In this document: positions 9,451-17,970 of the stretch, one piece after another | How the letters are laid out: the number at the start of each line of letters is the position of its first letter | Position numbering within the stretch: position 1 is the stretch's first letter | Source: Bacillota bacterium | GTDB lineage: Bacteria > Bacillota > Clostridia > Tissierellales > Tissierellaceae | DNA length: 47,434 nt | Direction of reading: 5' to 3' | Assembly: GCA_030602225.1 (NCBI GenBank) | Contig: JAUWAD010000005.1 | Span: 1 to 47,434 of the forward strand | Program-made: the position numbers and the translations under genes | Notes under the pieces: model-generated | Told to the model about the DNA's origin: nothing | The model's database searches: none | The model's input: only the letters and a program-made list of their open reading frames with translations

Positions 9451-10793
9451 TGGGAAAGAGCAATTTAAAAATGAGCCATAATATTCTACCTGATCTGCAA
9501 GGAGGGACAGATGATGAGTATTATCATTTAACCTCTGCAGAACATATATCCTTTGGCTCTTTAATTGATAATTCTATTGTTAACACACTTCACCGACATA
9601 GTGAATTAGTTAATCCAGCTGGAAGTATTGATCCTGCTTTGAGTATTGATGCTGATGGTAAAGTAACATTGCATGGCAGTAATAATGCTTATATATTAAA
9701 TGATACTGCTGTTGATAACTTCAGTTGGTTTTATATGAAAGGGGCTGCTACTGGCTCTAGTATGCTTATATCTTTAGGCACAGGGGCTACATCAGTTGGA
9801 GGTATAGCTGCTGTATATGGGGGTGCTTGGGGTTCTAATAACATTCAGATATATCATGATGGAAGCAATGGATATTTATCTACAGGAGCAGGAGATTTAG
9901 TCTTAAGTCCTAATGGAAATATAATCTTAGTAAACCAAAAAATTCTATACACAGAAAATATTAGGGCAAAGGACTCTGACGGATTATATATAGCAGATGA
10001 TGGTGGAAATCTTGGTATTCATATAGCAGATGGTGGGAATGTTAAAGTACAAAATACTGAAATTGTGAGTGCCTATGTAAAAATTAATAAAAATGGTAGT
10101 GGTAATAGATATGCTTATATTGATCTAATAGGAGATGGTACCTACACAGGTTTCGGATTAAGACTCTCAAGAACCAATACTGGGCCTAATACTATTTCAC
10201 GATTAGAACATAGAGGAACAGGAAGTCTTGAAATAAGAGCGCATGAAGCTGCTCCAATAATATTTAAAACGACTGATATTACAAGACTAACTCTTGCTGC
10301 TGATGGAACTATAAATATTACTGGCAGCTTGCTTTTTACAGGCGCCGGAAAAGGTTTGGCTTTTGCAGAAATATGGGCTTTTGATGTAAATAATACTTTA
10401 ACAATAACAGGCACAGGCATTGTCAATAAAGTTCAAGTTACTTCTTTTGCTGTGAATGGACTGTCAAATAACGCAACTCCTGATCACACAAACGATCATA
10501 TTACAATTACAAAGGCAGGATTATATAAAGTTAATATTTCTGCAAGTATTGAAAGTGTAGGCGGAGTTGCCTATAAAATAGCGGTTGGTGTATTTAAGAA
10601 TAATGGTGCATACCACTTTCAAAATTTGCATGTCTCTAGGAATTTAGCTGGAGGCTGCCCAATATCAATGACTGGAATTATTGATTTAGCAGTGAATGAT
10701 ACGATTGAAGTTTGGACTTGGAATGAGACGGATACAAATAATATAGTAGTTGATGATATAACTATGAATTTACTTCAAATTGCAGGAACATAA
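9450..10793 (+). CDS. Tail fibre / receptor-binding protein with C1q-like tip
   Basis: The 447-aa protein starts with an attachment-type segment (NILPDLQGGTDDEYYHLT) found at the N-terminus of many phage fibre proteins. A repetitive shaft of short beta segments follows (residues ~60-310). The last ~130 residues form a C1q/TNF-like jelly roll: FAVNGLSNNATPDH, ITITKAGLYKVNISASIES, and LAVNDTIEVWTW. Such tips are used as trimeric receptor-binding heads. It is the best candidate for the host-range determinant in this genome. Confidence 0.7.
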   Translation: MGKSNLKMSHNILPDLQGGTDDEYYHLTSAEHISFGSLIDNSIVNTLHRHSELVNPAGSIDPALSIDADGKVTLHGSNNAYILNDTAVDNFSWFYMKGAATGSSMLISLGTGATSVGGIAAVYGGAWGSNNIQIYHDGSNGYLSTGAGDLVLSPNGNIILVNQKILYTENIRAKDSDGLYIADDGGNLGIHIADGGNVKVQNTEIVSAYVKINKNGSGNRYAYIDLIGDGTYTGFGLRLSRTNTGPNTISRLEHRGTGSLEIRAHEAAPIIFKTTDITRLTLAADGTINITGSLLFTGAGKGLAFAEIWAFDVNNTLTITGTGIVNKVQVTSFAVNGLSNNATPDHTNDHITITKAGLYKVNISASIESVGGVAYKIAVGVFKNNGAYHFQNLHVSRNLAGGCPISMTGIIDLAVNDTIEVWTWNETDTNNIVVDDITMNLLQIAGT

Positions 10794-10805
10794 AGGAGGA
10801 ATAAA

Positions 10806-11030
10806 ATGGAGAAAGAGAGCCAGGTAGAAAAATTAAAGACTAAAGAACAACTACAGCAGGAATTAAAAGAGTATACGGCAAAACAAGTAAATTTATGTCA
10901 GCAAGAAGTTGTTGCAGCTATCAATCCTATCCTGGATAAGTACCAATGCCAGATTGATGTATCAGTTACCCTAAGAAGTGGACAAGTTATTCCCTCTTGG
11001 AATATAGTCCCAAGAAATGTAGGAGGCTAA
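10806..11030 (+). CDS. Hypothetical small protein
   Basis: The 74-aa protein has a strong AAAGGAGGAATAAA ribosome binding site. The N-terminal half is a charged helix (EKLKTKEQLQQELKEYTAK) and the C-terminal half is beta-like (IDVSVTLRSGQVIPSWNIVP). Similar small proteins are common near phage fibre genes, but no function is established. Two Cys residues (positions ~31 and ~50) do not form a CxxC pair. Confidence 0.65.
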   Translation: MEKESQVEKLKTKEQLQQELKEYTAKQVNLCQQEVVAAINPILDKYQCQIDVSVTLRSGQVIPSWNIVPRNVGG

Positions 11031-11032
11031 GC

Positions 11033-11827
11033 ATGTCAGCATCGACACTTTTAGAAGTGGGAGATACAGTTCCTGTTATTCTACAAATTGCTGATGGAAA
11101 TGCTGGCTTATACCCTCAGGCAGAAATTAGAGATGATGCTGCTAATTTATTAGTAACTCTTGATCTATCTCATCAAGCAGAGGGTCTGTATGTTCCTGCC
11201 GCTCCTTATTCAATGCCTGATGAAATCTTTATCAAGATAACTTATATTGTGTATACTGACGCTGGACACACTACAGAGTCAGATGTTTATCTTAGAGATA
11301 TTGATGTTTTTTGTAGTATTAACCCTGTTGATTATAAAGCCACGGGGTTTGCCGTTCCTAATGAATATGATGCAGTGTTAGGAACTCTTTCTACTGAAGC
11401 AAATGCAACATCAAATAAGAATGAAGTAACTGCAGAAGTGAATGCTAATGAGACTAAGATAGATACAATTATAGGAGCTATTACCTTGCTTAATAATCTG
11501 TCGATAGCTGACGTTCAAGCTGCATTGACTGCTCAGGGATATACTTCTGGAAGGGCGACACTTCTTGATTATCTTGATGCTACTATATCATCCAGATCAA
11601 GCCATTCTGCAGCTGATATATGGGCACATGCTTCAGCTATGTTTTTACTAAAGATAATTAAGAACAAAAAAGTATTGGCTAAAAATGTAACTGTGTGGGA
11701 GCTAATAATCTACGATGATGATAATACAACTCCAATCTTGAATAAGGCAATAAAAGATAAAGACGGAGGTGATATAACTGATTTAGAAGCTGGAGTATTA
11801 GCTCAGGAGATAGCAACAAGTGTTTAA
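11033..11827 (+). CDS. Tail/fibre accessory protein
   Basis: I place the start at ATG 11033 because AGGAGG lies just before it; an in-frame upstream ATG at 10997 has no ribosome binding site. The 264-aa protein has an N-terminal beta domain (residues 1-100). A helical linker rich in Asn/Ala/Thr follows (NATSNKNEVTAEVNANETK), then LDYLDATISSRSSHSAADIW, a segment often seen in phage structural proteins. The C-terminus is beta-rich with an acidic end. A role in fibre assembly or the baseplate is likely. Confidence 0.65.
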   Translation: MSASTLLEVGDTVPVILQIADGNAGLYPQAEIRDDAANLLVTLDLSHQAEGLYVPAAPYSMPDEIFIKITYIVYTDAGHTTESDVYLRDIDVFCSINPVDYKATGFAVPNEYDAVLGTLSTEANATSNKNEVTAEVNANETKIDTIIGAITLLNNLSIADVQAALTAQGYTSGRATLLDYLDATISSRSSHSAADIWAHASAMFLLKIIKNKKVLAKNVTVWELIIYDDDNTTPILNKAIKDKDGGDITDLEAGVLAQEIATSV

Positions 11828-12008
11828 TTTACAACCAGGATGTGGATTAGGATTTACTGCCAGTAAGCAAATAGCCTTTGGGTTAGGTTCTTCTTTTGTT
11901 CTTAGAGAAATAATACTTAAATCTATTATCTCTTTTACAAGAGAAATAATAACTCGAAGTTTTATTGTCACAAAGACTAAACAATCTTTTACTAGGAAAG
12001 CAGTATAA
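11820..12008 (+). CDS. Small repeat protein (SF-x-REII type)
   Basis: The 62-aa protein starts at GTG and overlaps the previous gene by 8 bases. It ends at a TAATG overlap with the next gene. The N-terminus is Gly-rich (GCGLGFTASKQIAFGLG). The rest repeats a basic strand motif: SFVLREIILKS, SFTREIITRS, SFTRKAV. The next tiny gene carries the same repeat. The role is unknown; it sits in the late operon between fibre and lysis genes. Confidence 0.55.
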   Translation: MFNLQPGCGLGFTASKQIAFGLGSSFVLREIILKSIISFTREIITRSFIVTKTKQSFTRKAV

Positions 12009-12148
12009 TGACTGGAAGACAAGCAACTTATAAACGTAAAGAGGTAAATAAATCTTTCAGTAGAGAATTTTCTCAAAGGTCATTTGTTAGAGAGATAATA
12101 AATAGAAGCTTCAAAAGGAAAAAAGAGGTGTCAAATGAAGGCAGGTAA
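12008..12148 (+). CDS. Tiny repeat protein sharing the SF-x-REI motif
   Basis: This 46-aa frame starts at the ATG overlapping the previous stop and overlaps the next gene by 14 bases. It is very basic and contains SFSREFSQRSFVREIINRSF, which repeats the motif of its upstream neighbour, so both are probably real and related. Coupled overlaps at both ends argue for translation. The function is unknown. Confidence 0.5.
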   Translation: MTGRQATYKRKEVNKSFSREFSQRSFVREIINRSFKRKKEVSNEGR

Positions 12149-12467
12149 ATTTAAAAAGCAAGGAAGTGAGCACTATAATATTAATGCTGATTTTTCTTTA
12201 AATATGGATATTGCAGGTGGTGAAGATTTAGTCCTTGCTAATTGTACTGTTGTTGCTGAAGATAAAGATGAAGAAGATGCATCAGCTACAGTATTAAAAG
12301 ATGCTTCAATAGCAATAGGAACAGGCAGTAATAAAGGAAAACTTTATATCCATGTCCAGGCAGGAACTGTAGCATTAAGCCCTTATAAAATCACCTTCAA
12401 AACTGGCAATACAACAACAGGCGAAGGATGGGAGAAGGATGTTTTTATGACTATAAAGGAAATTTAA
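12135..12467 (+). CDS. Hypothetical Ig-like virion protein
   Basis: The 110-aa protein has AAAGAGGTGTCAA upstream of its ATG and overlaps the preceding tiny gene. The sequence is beta-rich with an acidic loop (EDKDEEDASA) and ends WEKDVFMTIKEI, as expected for an immunoglobulin-like or decoration fold. Comparable proteins occur just before lysis genes in many phages. The function is not established. Confidence 0.65.
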   Translation: MKAGKFKKQGSEHYNINADFSLNMDIAGGEDLVLANCTVVAEDKDEEDASATVLKDASIAIGTGSNKGKLYIHVQAGTVALSPYKITFKTGNTTTGEGWEKDVFMTIKEI

Positions 12468-12478
12468 TAGGAGGAATT

Positions 12479-12787
12479 ATGAAAGGCAAAAATGGAGTAG
12501 TTTTATTGGGTCTTAAACTTGAAATGAGAAAGGTTCTTATAGAAGCAGATAAAGTATGGAAAGCTCATGGACAGGAACTTACTATTACATCTGGATTAGA
12601 TGGCATTCATAGTCCTGGAAGTCTTCATCCATATGGTTATGCACTTGATCTGAGAACAAGATATTTTGATAAGGCTGAGTACACAACAATTGCAGCTGAG
12701 TTAAGGGCTGCACTTGGAGACAAGTATGATGTAATTGTTCACTATACTCATATCCATATTGAGTATGATGAAATATTAAGGAGGTAA
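12479..12787 (+). CDS. Endolysin, M15-type peptidase
   Basis: The start at 12479 is chosen because AGGAGG lies 7 bases before it; an upstream ATG (12428) lies inside the previous gene. The 102-aa protein shows the M15 zinc peptidase signature. SLHPYGYALDLR supplies the His and Asp ligands (H50, D57), and HIHIEYD supplies the terminal His ligand and acidic residue (~91-96). M15 phage enzymes cleave peptide cross-links of peptidoglycan. There is no signal peptide, so release needs the holin encoded next. It is compact, a bare catalytic domain without a cell-wall-binding domain. Confidence 0.85.
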   Translation: MKGKNGVVLLGLKLEMRKVLIEADKVWKAHGQELTITSGLDGIHSPGSLHPYGYALDLRTRYFDKAEYTTIAAELRAALGDKYDVIVHYTHIHIEYDEILRR

Positions 12788-12789
12788 TT

Positions 12790-13122
12790 ATGAGTTGGAT
12801 ATCAGCTATTCCTGTAGTAGGAGATTTAATTAAAGGAGCTTCTGACATTATTAAAGAAGTTGTAGTAGACAAGGACAAACAAAATGAGATTATAGGCAAC
12901 CTTAAGAAGATTGAACAAACAGTGTATATGAGTGAACTACAAACTAAAACTATTCCTTGGGTTGATGCTCTACATAAGATGGGGAGACAAATACTGAATT
13001 TTCTAAATATTATAGCAGTAGTTACTCTTATTGCATTAGATGTTACAATAGATCAGAATATAGCTCTCTTACTTGGTGGGCCTAACATTGCTTATCAATT
13101 AATCAAAGGAAAGAATAAATAA
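12790..13122 (+). CDS. Holin, GTA-type 3TM family
   Basis: The 110-aa protein begins 3 bases after the endolysin stop, with AAGGAGG inside the endolysin end. After an amphipathic N-terminus (ISAIPVVGDLIKGASDII) comes the family signature TIPWVDALHKMGRQ. Hydrophobic helices follow (FLNIIAVVTLIALDV and IALLLGGPNIAYQLI), with a basic tail. This matches the 3TM holin family used for release by gene transfer agents and phages. It is the last gene of the rightward operon. Confidence 0.75.
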   Translation: MSWISAIPVVGDLIKGASDIIKEVVVDKDKQNEIIGNLKKIEQTVYMSELQTKTIPWVDALHKMGRQILNFLNIIAVVTLIALDVTIDQNIALLLGGPNIAYQLIKGKNK

Positions 13123-13130
13123 ACTGGCCT

Positions 13131-13212
13131 GTGAGACACCCAGAATTGGATTATTATTTTGTTCGGGTATTGGTATTCGGAAACATAGATCGTCCAATAC
13201 TGGGCATCTCAC
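13131..13212. other. Long imperfect stem-loop at the convergence of the two operons
   Basis: Arms 13131-13151 and 13192-13212 pair over 21 positions with only three mismatches (a 2x2 and a 1x1 internal loop) around a 40-base loop. It starts 8 bases after the holin stop and faces the end of the leftward operon. No U-run follows on either strand, so it is not a textbook intrinsic terminator. It may be a bidirectional processing or transcript-end structure. The rest of the gap (13213-13429) shows nothing I can name. Confidence 0.6.
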
Positions 13213-13429
13213 GGCGTTCTATGACCATATATGAACCAATATATTGAATAAATACCGTACTATTAAAAGTCCTATTATCCAGTATATAATGTGTGTAAGA
13301 TTGCTTATTTCTTGCTTCATAATCTAAGTGGTGGTTGTTTTAAGTTATCTGTTATCATTAGGTCACCTATTTTGATTAGAATAACTTGTCTCCAGTTCCT
13401 TATCAACCGCATTTTCTAACTTGTTATTA

Positions 13430-13879
13430 TTATAAATGTCGTTTCCACTCATCATTATCTTCTCTACTACCACCGCAATCCATGCCATTATGCCTGGAAC
13501 CCAAAGAAGGTGTGGGAAATTCTCTTTTCTTTTCACATCGACCCTCACCGTCATTGCTAATCTTTTGTTTTCGGGTAAAGTAAATACAAGTTCCATGTTC
13601 ATCTAATTCAAGATACTCTGCCGTACAAGTTGCACGCCATTTATAATGCTTGCACAATGTTGCTTGACAAGTTACCTGTTTAAACTTATTTGGTATTACA
13701 CTATCATTAATTTGGTTTTGTTCAGATGCTGAGTTGAATGTTTGGGAGGCTACGAGTTCCGTATGTAGTTTGTTAATATTATCAGCATTTAATTGTGGTG
13801 TATAAATATAGTGATTTTCACAATAACCCTTGCGACCGTTCATTATTTGTTTAAGTAGTTGAATTAATTTTTCTTTCAT
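13430..13879 (-). CDS. Hypothetical protein with Cys cluster
   Basis: The 149-aa protein has AAGGAGACTTAAT before its ATG. The middle has a possible metal-binding set (CQATLCKHYKWRATC, then HGTCIYFTRK). The last ~40 residues are low-complexity and charged. A frame in another phase (13363-13602) overlaps its end and also looks open, so the true C-terminus is uncertain. The region has a more mixed base usage than its neighbours, which could mean recent acquisition. It is the last gene of the leftward operon. Confidence 0.5.
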   Translation of the reverse strand: MKEKLIQLLKQIMNGRKGYCENHYIYTPQLNADNINKLHTELVASQTFNSASEQNQINDSVIPNKFKQVTCQATLCKHYKWRATCTAEYLELDEHGTCIYFTRKQKISNDGEGRCEKKREFPTPSLGSRHNGMDCGGSREDNDEWKRHL

Positions 13880-13894
13880 ATTAAGTCTCCTTAT

Positions 13895-15109
13895 TTAATA
13901 TCCTTCTCTTTTTGTCGCATAATAGAATATCCCCTTTTCTCCTGCCGGCCCTTCATATCCTCTTCTTGCAAGGCCTCTTCTTATCACAGTATCAATTACA
14001 TTTTCAAACTTCTTAGCATCCACATCTCTCCAGATGCGTTGGAGTAAAGCAGGCTCGCTTATAATTCCTTCTGCCTCTATAATAGAAGCTACCATATTTA
14101 CTTCAGGTGAGATATCACTTCTCCCAACAGCAACGAAGGTTTTACTCATGGCCTTCTCTGCTATCTCTAACTCAATAATAGCCTGGTCAACATCATTCCA
14201 TTCTATTATAAGTTCACTGTGTTTAACAGCTGCATTTATTACAGCTAACTTAAGAACAAACATAGGCTTTCTTGAATACCAGCCATTAAATGCAGGGTCT
14301 TTACATACCCTTGCTGGACTTCTTTCTTCGAAGCGCATGTACCATCTTTCCCACTCTGTCTGGCATTCACTACTAAAATTATATCCTCCAGATATTCTAG
14401 ATATAACAGTTAAGTCATTAATGAGAGCTTCTCTTCTTTCATAGAGCTCGGGACTTAAATAAGGAATAGGAATTTTCTTGTTCTTCTCACTTCCCCAGAT
14501 AAATATGATTCTACTCGTAAGACCTCCACCAATAGCTGTTATTGGTAAACTAGAAGCAAGACTTTCTGGAGTAGTAGCACCGAGGATATTTAGATATACT
14601 GAAGGAATTATATTTGTTCCTGAATTTTTAGTCCTATATTTCCATGGAAGTTCTTGACAGTCGAAGAGATCTGTTAGAAGGACTAACATTTTTGTATTCT
14701 CTTGTTTCTGTCCAAGAAAAGATTCAAATTCTCGTGAGATTACTGAAAGAGAGCTATGTCTAAACATATCTCCATTTGGCATCTGTTCATCACTGGCACA
14801 GGCTTCAAGATCTTGTAACAAAGCTTCCTTTGTAATAGCGTCAGCAGAGAGTTCTATATTTGTTATCTCATTTAGAATGTCTACTCCGTAGGAAATACTT
14901 TGACTCTTTCTAACAATTCCTGGTTCTGCTACCAAGATAACATATAAATTTGGAAAGACCTTTATTCTCCCAAGGTGAAGCCAGACCTTCTTTCTTAAAG
15001 CAGCAGCTACCATTGAACGTCCTATCCAAGGATGAAATATTTTAGCACTTTCAGTATTCTCAGTGTATTCAACATAACTATCTAACCAGTTCTTCAGTTT
15101 TCGGCTCAT
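13895..15109 (-). CDS. DUF3987-type helicase/primase-like replication protein
   Basis: The 404-aa protein resembles the DUF3987 (YfjI-like) family associated with replication ATPases. It has an N-terminal module (WLDSYVEYTENTESAKIFHPWIGR) and a P-loop position reading VAEPGIVRKSQ (residues ~60-70), where the usual Gly before Lys is Arg. The Walker B-like segment is LVLLTDLFDC. It also has the family segment NILGATTPESLASSLP with GGGLTSRIIFIW. The C-terminal ~90 residues look like a winged helix. It is probably the replicative helicase or its partner, acting with the polymerase encoded upstream. Confidence 0.7.
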   Translation of the reverse strand: MSRKLKNWLDSYVEYTENTESAKIFHPWIGRSMVAAALRKKVWLHLGRIKVFPNLYVILVAEPGIVRKSQSISYGVDILNEITNIELSADAITKEALLQDLEACASDEQMPNGDMFRHSSLSVISREFESFLGQKQENTKMLVLLTDLFDCQELPWKYRTKNSGTNIIPSVYLNILGATTPESLASSLPITAIGGGLTSRIIFIWGSEKNKKIPIPYLSPELYERREALINDLTVISRISGGYNFSSECQTEWERWYMRFEERSPARVCKDPAFNGWYSRKPMFVLKLAVINAAVKHSELIIEWNDVDQAIIELEIAEKAMSKTFVAVGRSDISPEVNMVASIIEAEGIISEPALLQRIWRDVDAKKFENVIDTVIRRGLARRGYEGPAGEKGIFYYATKREGY

Positions 15110-15127
15110 TTATTCTCCAGTAGGTTA

Positions 15128-15140
15128 GTCAATTATTGAC
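15128..15140 (+). promoter_or_regulatory. Dispersed palindrome, site 3
   Basis: GTCAA-TTA-TTGAC with TTTGCTTA following on the + strand, although both flanking genes are leftward. Confidence 0.75.
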
Positions 15141-15151
15141 TTTGCTTAGAT

Positions 15152-15373
15152 TTACGTTAGACTTCCGCAACCTTTACAATGTGGACAGATATAATCTGAT
15201 GAAATAAGACGTTTGACTCCACCACCCAGATTAATAATTTTAAGAGGATGATTATTTATTGCTGCATAACTAATAATAACTTTTGCATTTATATTATATG
15301 AGCATACTCTATTAATATAGCCATTATCAATATCAGCTTTACAGTTACCTATAAAATTTATATCGAGTCTCAT
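15152..15373 (-). CDS. Small zinc-ribbon-like protein
   Basis: The 73-aa protein has a GGAGGAGAT ribosome binding site. A beta-rich N-terminus (MRLDINFIGNCKADIDNGYI) is followed by a C-terminal half-ribbon, CPHCKGCGSLT. Only one side of a zinc site is obvious, so metal binding may need the Cys at positions 11 and 24. It sits between the polymerase and helicase genes and is probably a minor replication-operon protein of unknown role. Confidence 0.65.
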   Translation of the reverse strand: MRLDINFIGNCKADIDNGYINRVCSYNINAKVIISYAAINNHPLKIINLGGGVKRLISSDYICPHCKGCGSLT

Positions 15374-15395
15374 ATCTCCTCCATCTCTCCAATTA

Positions 15396-15575
15396 TTAAC
15401 TTTTTAAATTAAAGGTTAAACAATGAAATAAATTCTCTCGCATTTTAATGTCTGAGTTTGACTCTGACTGTGGTGTATAATCAGTTGGACATTCAATAAC
15501 CTTTTTGAGCCATATTACTTCATCATGTTCTAAAGTTAAAGTAAGAGTCACTCTCTTTTCTACCTTTGCTATCAT
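15396..15575 (-). CDS. Hypothetical small protein
   Basis: The start at 15575 (MIAKVEKRV) follows GGAGGAAAT and overlaps the polymerase stop as ATGA, so translation is coupled. The 59-aa protein has beta strands (RVTLTLTLEHDEVIWL) followed by a charged segment and the helix MRENLFHCLTF. This resembles small, widespread phage proteins beginning VTL-x-L-x-E with no known function. Confidence 0.65.
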   Translation of the reverse strand: MIAKVEKRVTLTLTLEHDEVIWLKKVIECPTDYTPQSESNSDIKMRENLFHCLTFNLKS

Positions 15576-17968
15576 ATTTCCTCCATCTCCCCCCAACTTG
15601 GGCCGAGTGAAAAGTCAACATCTATTGTGAACTCTCTATTATTTGATGTAAGAGGATATAGCATACATTCTCTTAGAGTAAGCATACCTTCTTCTATCTT
15701 CTGAGAGTTGTCTTCTGAAAGAACATAGATAGCATCATGGAGTTGTAGATATAAATTAAGATGCAACCCTTGATGCCCTTGTTCATGATAAACCTTTACA
15801 AGAGATTTATTAAGCAAGTCTCCAACAGTTGACTGTGGAATGTAAGAATAAGCACTTCTAAATAAACTTCCACTCTTTCCATCTTGTGGCCATCTGTCAA
15901 GAAACTTGTGCTTTCTTCCAAGAAGATTAACAAGGTATCTTGTATTCCTAAGTTCATCTTGGATTCTTTTATGCCAAAGTGTTAATTGTGGAGAAAGTGA
16001 GAAGTATGCAGTAAGTAACTTCTTAGCTTCTGCCATAGAGCAGTTGACCTTATGTGAAAGAACTCCTGGGCCAGCAGCATAATTAGTTGCATGTCTTATA
16101 GCTTTACCAATATTTCTTTGTTTATGTGTTACTTCTCCTGCTTGAACTCCAAACATCTGTGCCGCTGTTAATTTGTGCACATCAAGATTATTCTTCTCTC
16201 TGAATTCTCTTGACTGACCAAAAGAAGCTTCAAAGAGAGCAATTAATTTCTGGTCGTTTATAACATAGGCTACTACTACAGCTTCTGCTTGTATATGATC
16301 AGCTTGAAGAAGTACATATCCTTTAGGGACAGTATATATTTTTCTTGCAGGTTTTGGAATGTTCTGAAGATTTCCACTTCCATAAGGAAGAATAATTGAT
16401 TTAGAAGAACTCCATCTACCAAAGCTTTTATAAGAATCTTCATCATCAATTACTGTAGTCTTTGTCATTCTTGCCATTGTAGCGCCAGTTACATTATAAG
16501 AAGTATGAACTCTTGAGGCTGGCGATACAGTGATATCTATAAATGTTCCTCTGAGTTTTGATATTTTCTTCTTCTCTATTATTTTAAGAAGAACAGGATT
16601 ATCAGTTATTCTTGCTAACTTTGTTAATGCTTCAATATCACTTGTTTTTTTCCTTGCTTCTGATACAGACTTTCTTCTTTTATACTGGGTAGGAAGACCT
16701 AAGTCTATATAGAGTAAGTCTTTAACTTGTTGATGAGAGTTGAAGTTTATTTTCTTGCCAATTTCTTGCTCAAGATAAGCATCAAGTTCTGCTTCTCTTT
16801 CAGTAAGATCTTCTAACATTTGCTGTCTTTTTTCCTGGTTAACATGAAGTCCCTGGAGTTGAAGAAATATAGCAGGTTCTACTTGAGACATTTCAAACTT
16901 ATAGATATCCCAAGCATCTAACTTAGTCAACTCTTTTTCCATGACTTCCCAGTCACCATATGTATTAACTACATCAAGACAGTTATAGTATGTTGGCATT
17001 TCACTTGATAGGTGTTTCCAGGCAGGTACATTTAGACAAATACTGGTAAGATAACCAAGACTTCTTTGTGTTTCAGGCCAACAAATATGTGTAGCTATCA
17101 TTGTATCAGCATTATAATTAGGGCAAGCTATTCCATTTTGATACCAAAGGACAGCTGCATCATAGCTGCCATTATGCATTATTATAGGTTTATGAGAGAA
17201 AACTCTTGATATTCCTTGCCAGAATTTTAATTCATTATCTCTGGAGAAGACAGGTTTATCTCCTGATAAGATTCTCAAAGCCATAGCATGTTCTGGACTA
17301 TCAGCAATTCCCATTATATCTATATGTGCACCAGGCGTTGATTCAATATCAACAGCAATATAGCCTTCATGATCTCTGTCAAGATATTCAAGGTACTGTA
17401 AGAATTCTTGTAGTGAAGGAGAGGATTGGAGTCTTCTATTATCAACCAATAAGCCTGGAGTGTCACAATTTTGAGCTGCTTTTCTTAAGTCCATTACAAC
17501 ATCGAAATGAAGTTTCCACTCATAGTTAATCTTCTGAGGATGCCATGTAGGAAGGACTTTAAATCCTGGAGCAAGAGTTGATTCAGTTATATAACCTCTA
17601 TAGTCTCGTATTCCTTTAAGTCTACAGACCTCCCAAAGAGCAGTAGCTCCTAAAGTAACTATAAGATTAGGCTTATACATTTCTATTTCACTCTTTAAAA
17701 CTCCAAGCCAATGTTGTAAAATAGGTTTTGGTCTGGTTTTCTTACTATCCTCATAAAAGAAACCTATCTTATTCCCTGGAGGCTTCTCTCTTGCTATGTT
17801 AGTTACAAGACATTCACGTCTGTTGATACCAGCTTGATATAATAGTTTGTCTAATGTCCTTCCAGCATAACCAACAAAAGGTTTACCTTCTCTGTCTTCA
17901 TCAACTCCAGGAGCCTCTCCTATCAGCATTATTTTTGCGTCTGGCGGGCCAGTAGTTTTACAAAACAC
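15572..17968 (-). CDS. UDG-like / family A DNA polymerase fusion
   Basis: The 798-aa protein has GTG as its start, with AAGGAGGAATAAAA before it. Residues 1-165 match the family 4 uracil-DNA glycosylase-like domain (GEAPGVDEDREGKPFVGYAG, TLGATALWEV, HPQ), as in SPO1-type polymerases. The iron-sulfur cysteines expected there are missing: NIAREKPPGNK stands where a KCRPP-type motif is usual. The 3'-5' exonuclease is intact: D207-I-E209, HNGSYD (265-270), Y328xxxD332. Polymerase motif A is LLQADHIQAE (D557), motif B RNIGKAIRHATNY, and motif C LQLHDAIYV, with Ala where Glu is common. It is the phage replicative polymerase. Confidence 0.9.
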   Translation of the reverse strand: MFCKTTGPPDAKIMLIGEAPGVDEDREGKPFVGYAGRTLDKLLYQAGINRRECLVTNIAREKPPGNKIGFFYEDSKKTRPKPILQHWLGVLKSEIEMYKPNLIVTLGATALWEVCRLKGIRDYRGYITESTLAPGFKVLPTWHPQKINYEWKLHFDVVMDLRKAAQNCDTPGLLVDNRRLQSSPSLQEFLQYLEYLDRDHEGYIAVDIESTPGAHIDIMGIADSPEHAMALRILSGDKPVFSRDNELKFWQGISRVFSHKPIIMHNGSYDAAVLWYQNGIACPNYNADTMIATHICWPETQRSLGYLTSICLNVPAWKHLSSEMPTYYNCLDVVNTYGDWEVMEKELTKLDAWDIYKFEMSQVEPAIFLQLQGLHVNQEKRQQMLEDLTEREAELDAYLEQEIGKKINFNSHQQVKDLLYIDLGLPTQYKRRKSVSEARKKTSDIEALTKLARITDNPVLLKIIEKKKISKLRGTFIDITVSPASRVHTSYNVTGATMARMTKTTVIDDEDSYKSFGRWSSSKSIILPYGSGNLQNIPKPARKIYTVPKGYVLLQADHIQAEAVVVAYVINDQKLIALFEASFGQSREFREKNNLDVHKLTAAQMFGVQAGEVTHKQRNIGKAIRHATNYAAGPGVLSHKVNCSMAEAKKLLTAYFSLSPQLTLWHKRIQDELRNTRYLVNLLGRKHKFLDRWPQDGKSGSLFRSAYSYIPQSTVGDLLNKSLVKVYHEQGHQGLHLNLYLQLHDAIYVLSEDNSQKIEEGMLTLRECMLYPLTSNNREFTIDVDFSLGPSWGEMEEI

Positions 17969-17970
17969 TT

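Noticed and set aside
13131-13212. Classical intrinsic terminator
   Set aside because: No U-run follows the stem on either strand.
13363-13602. 79-aa frame overlapping the gene at 13430
   Set aside because: It overlaps in another phase and has no clear ribosome binding site. Kept only as a note on the uncertain C-terminus of that gene.
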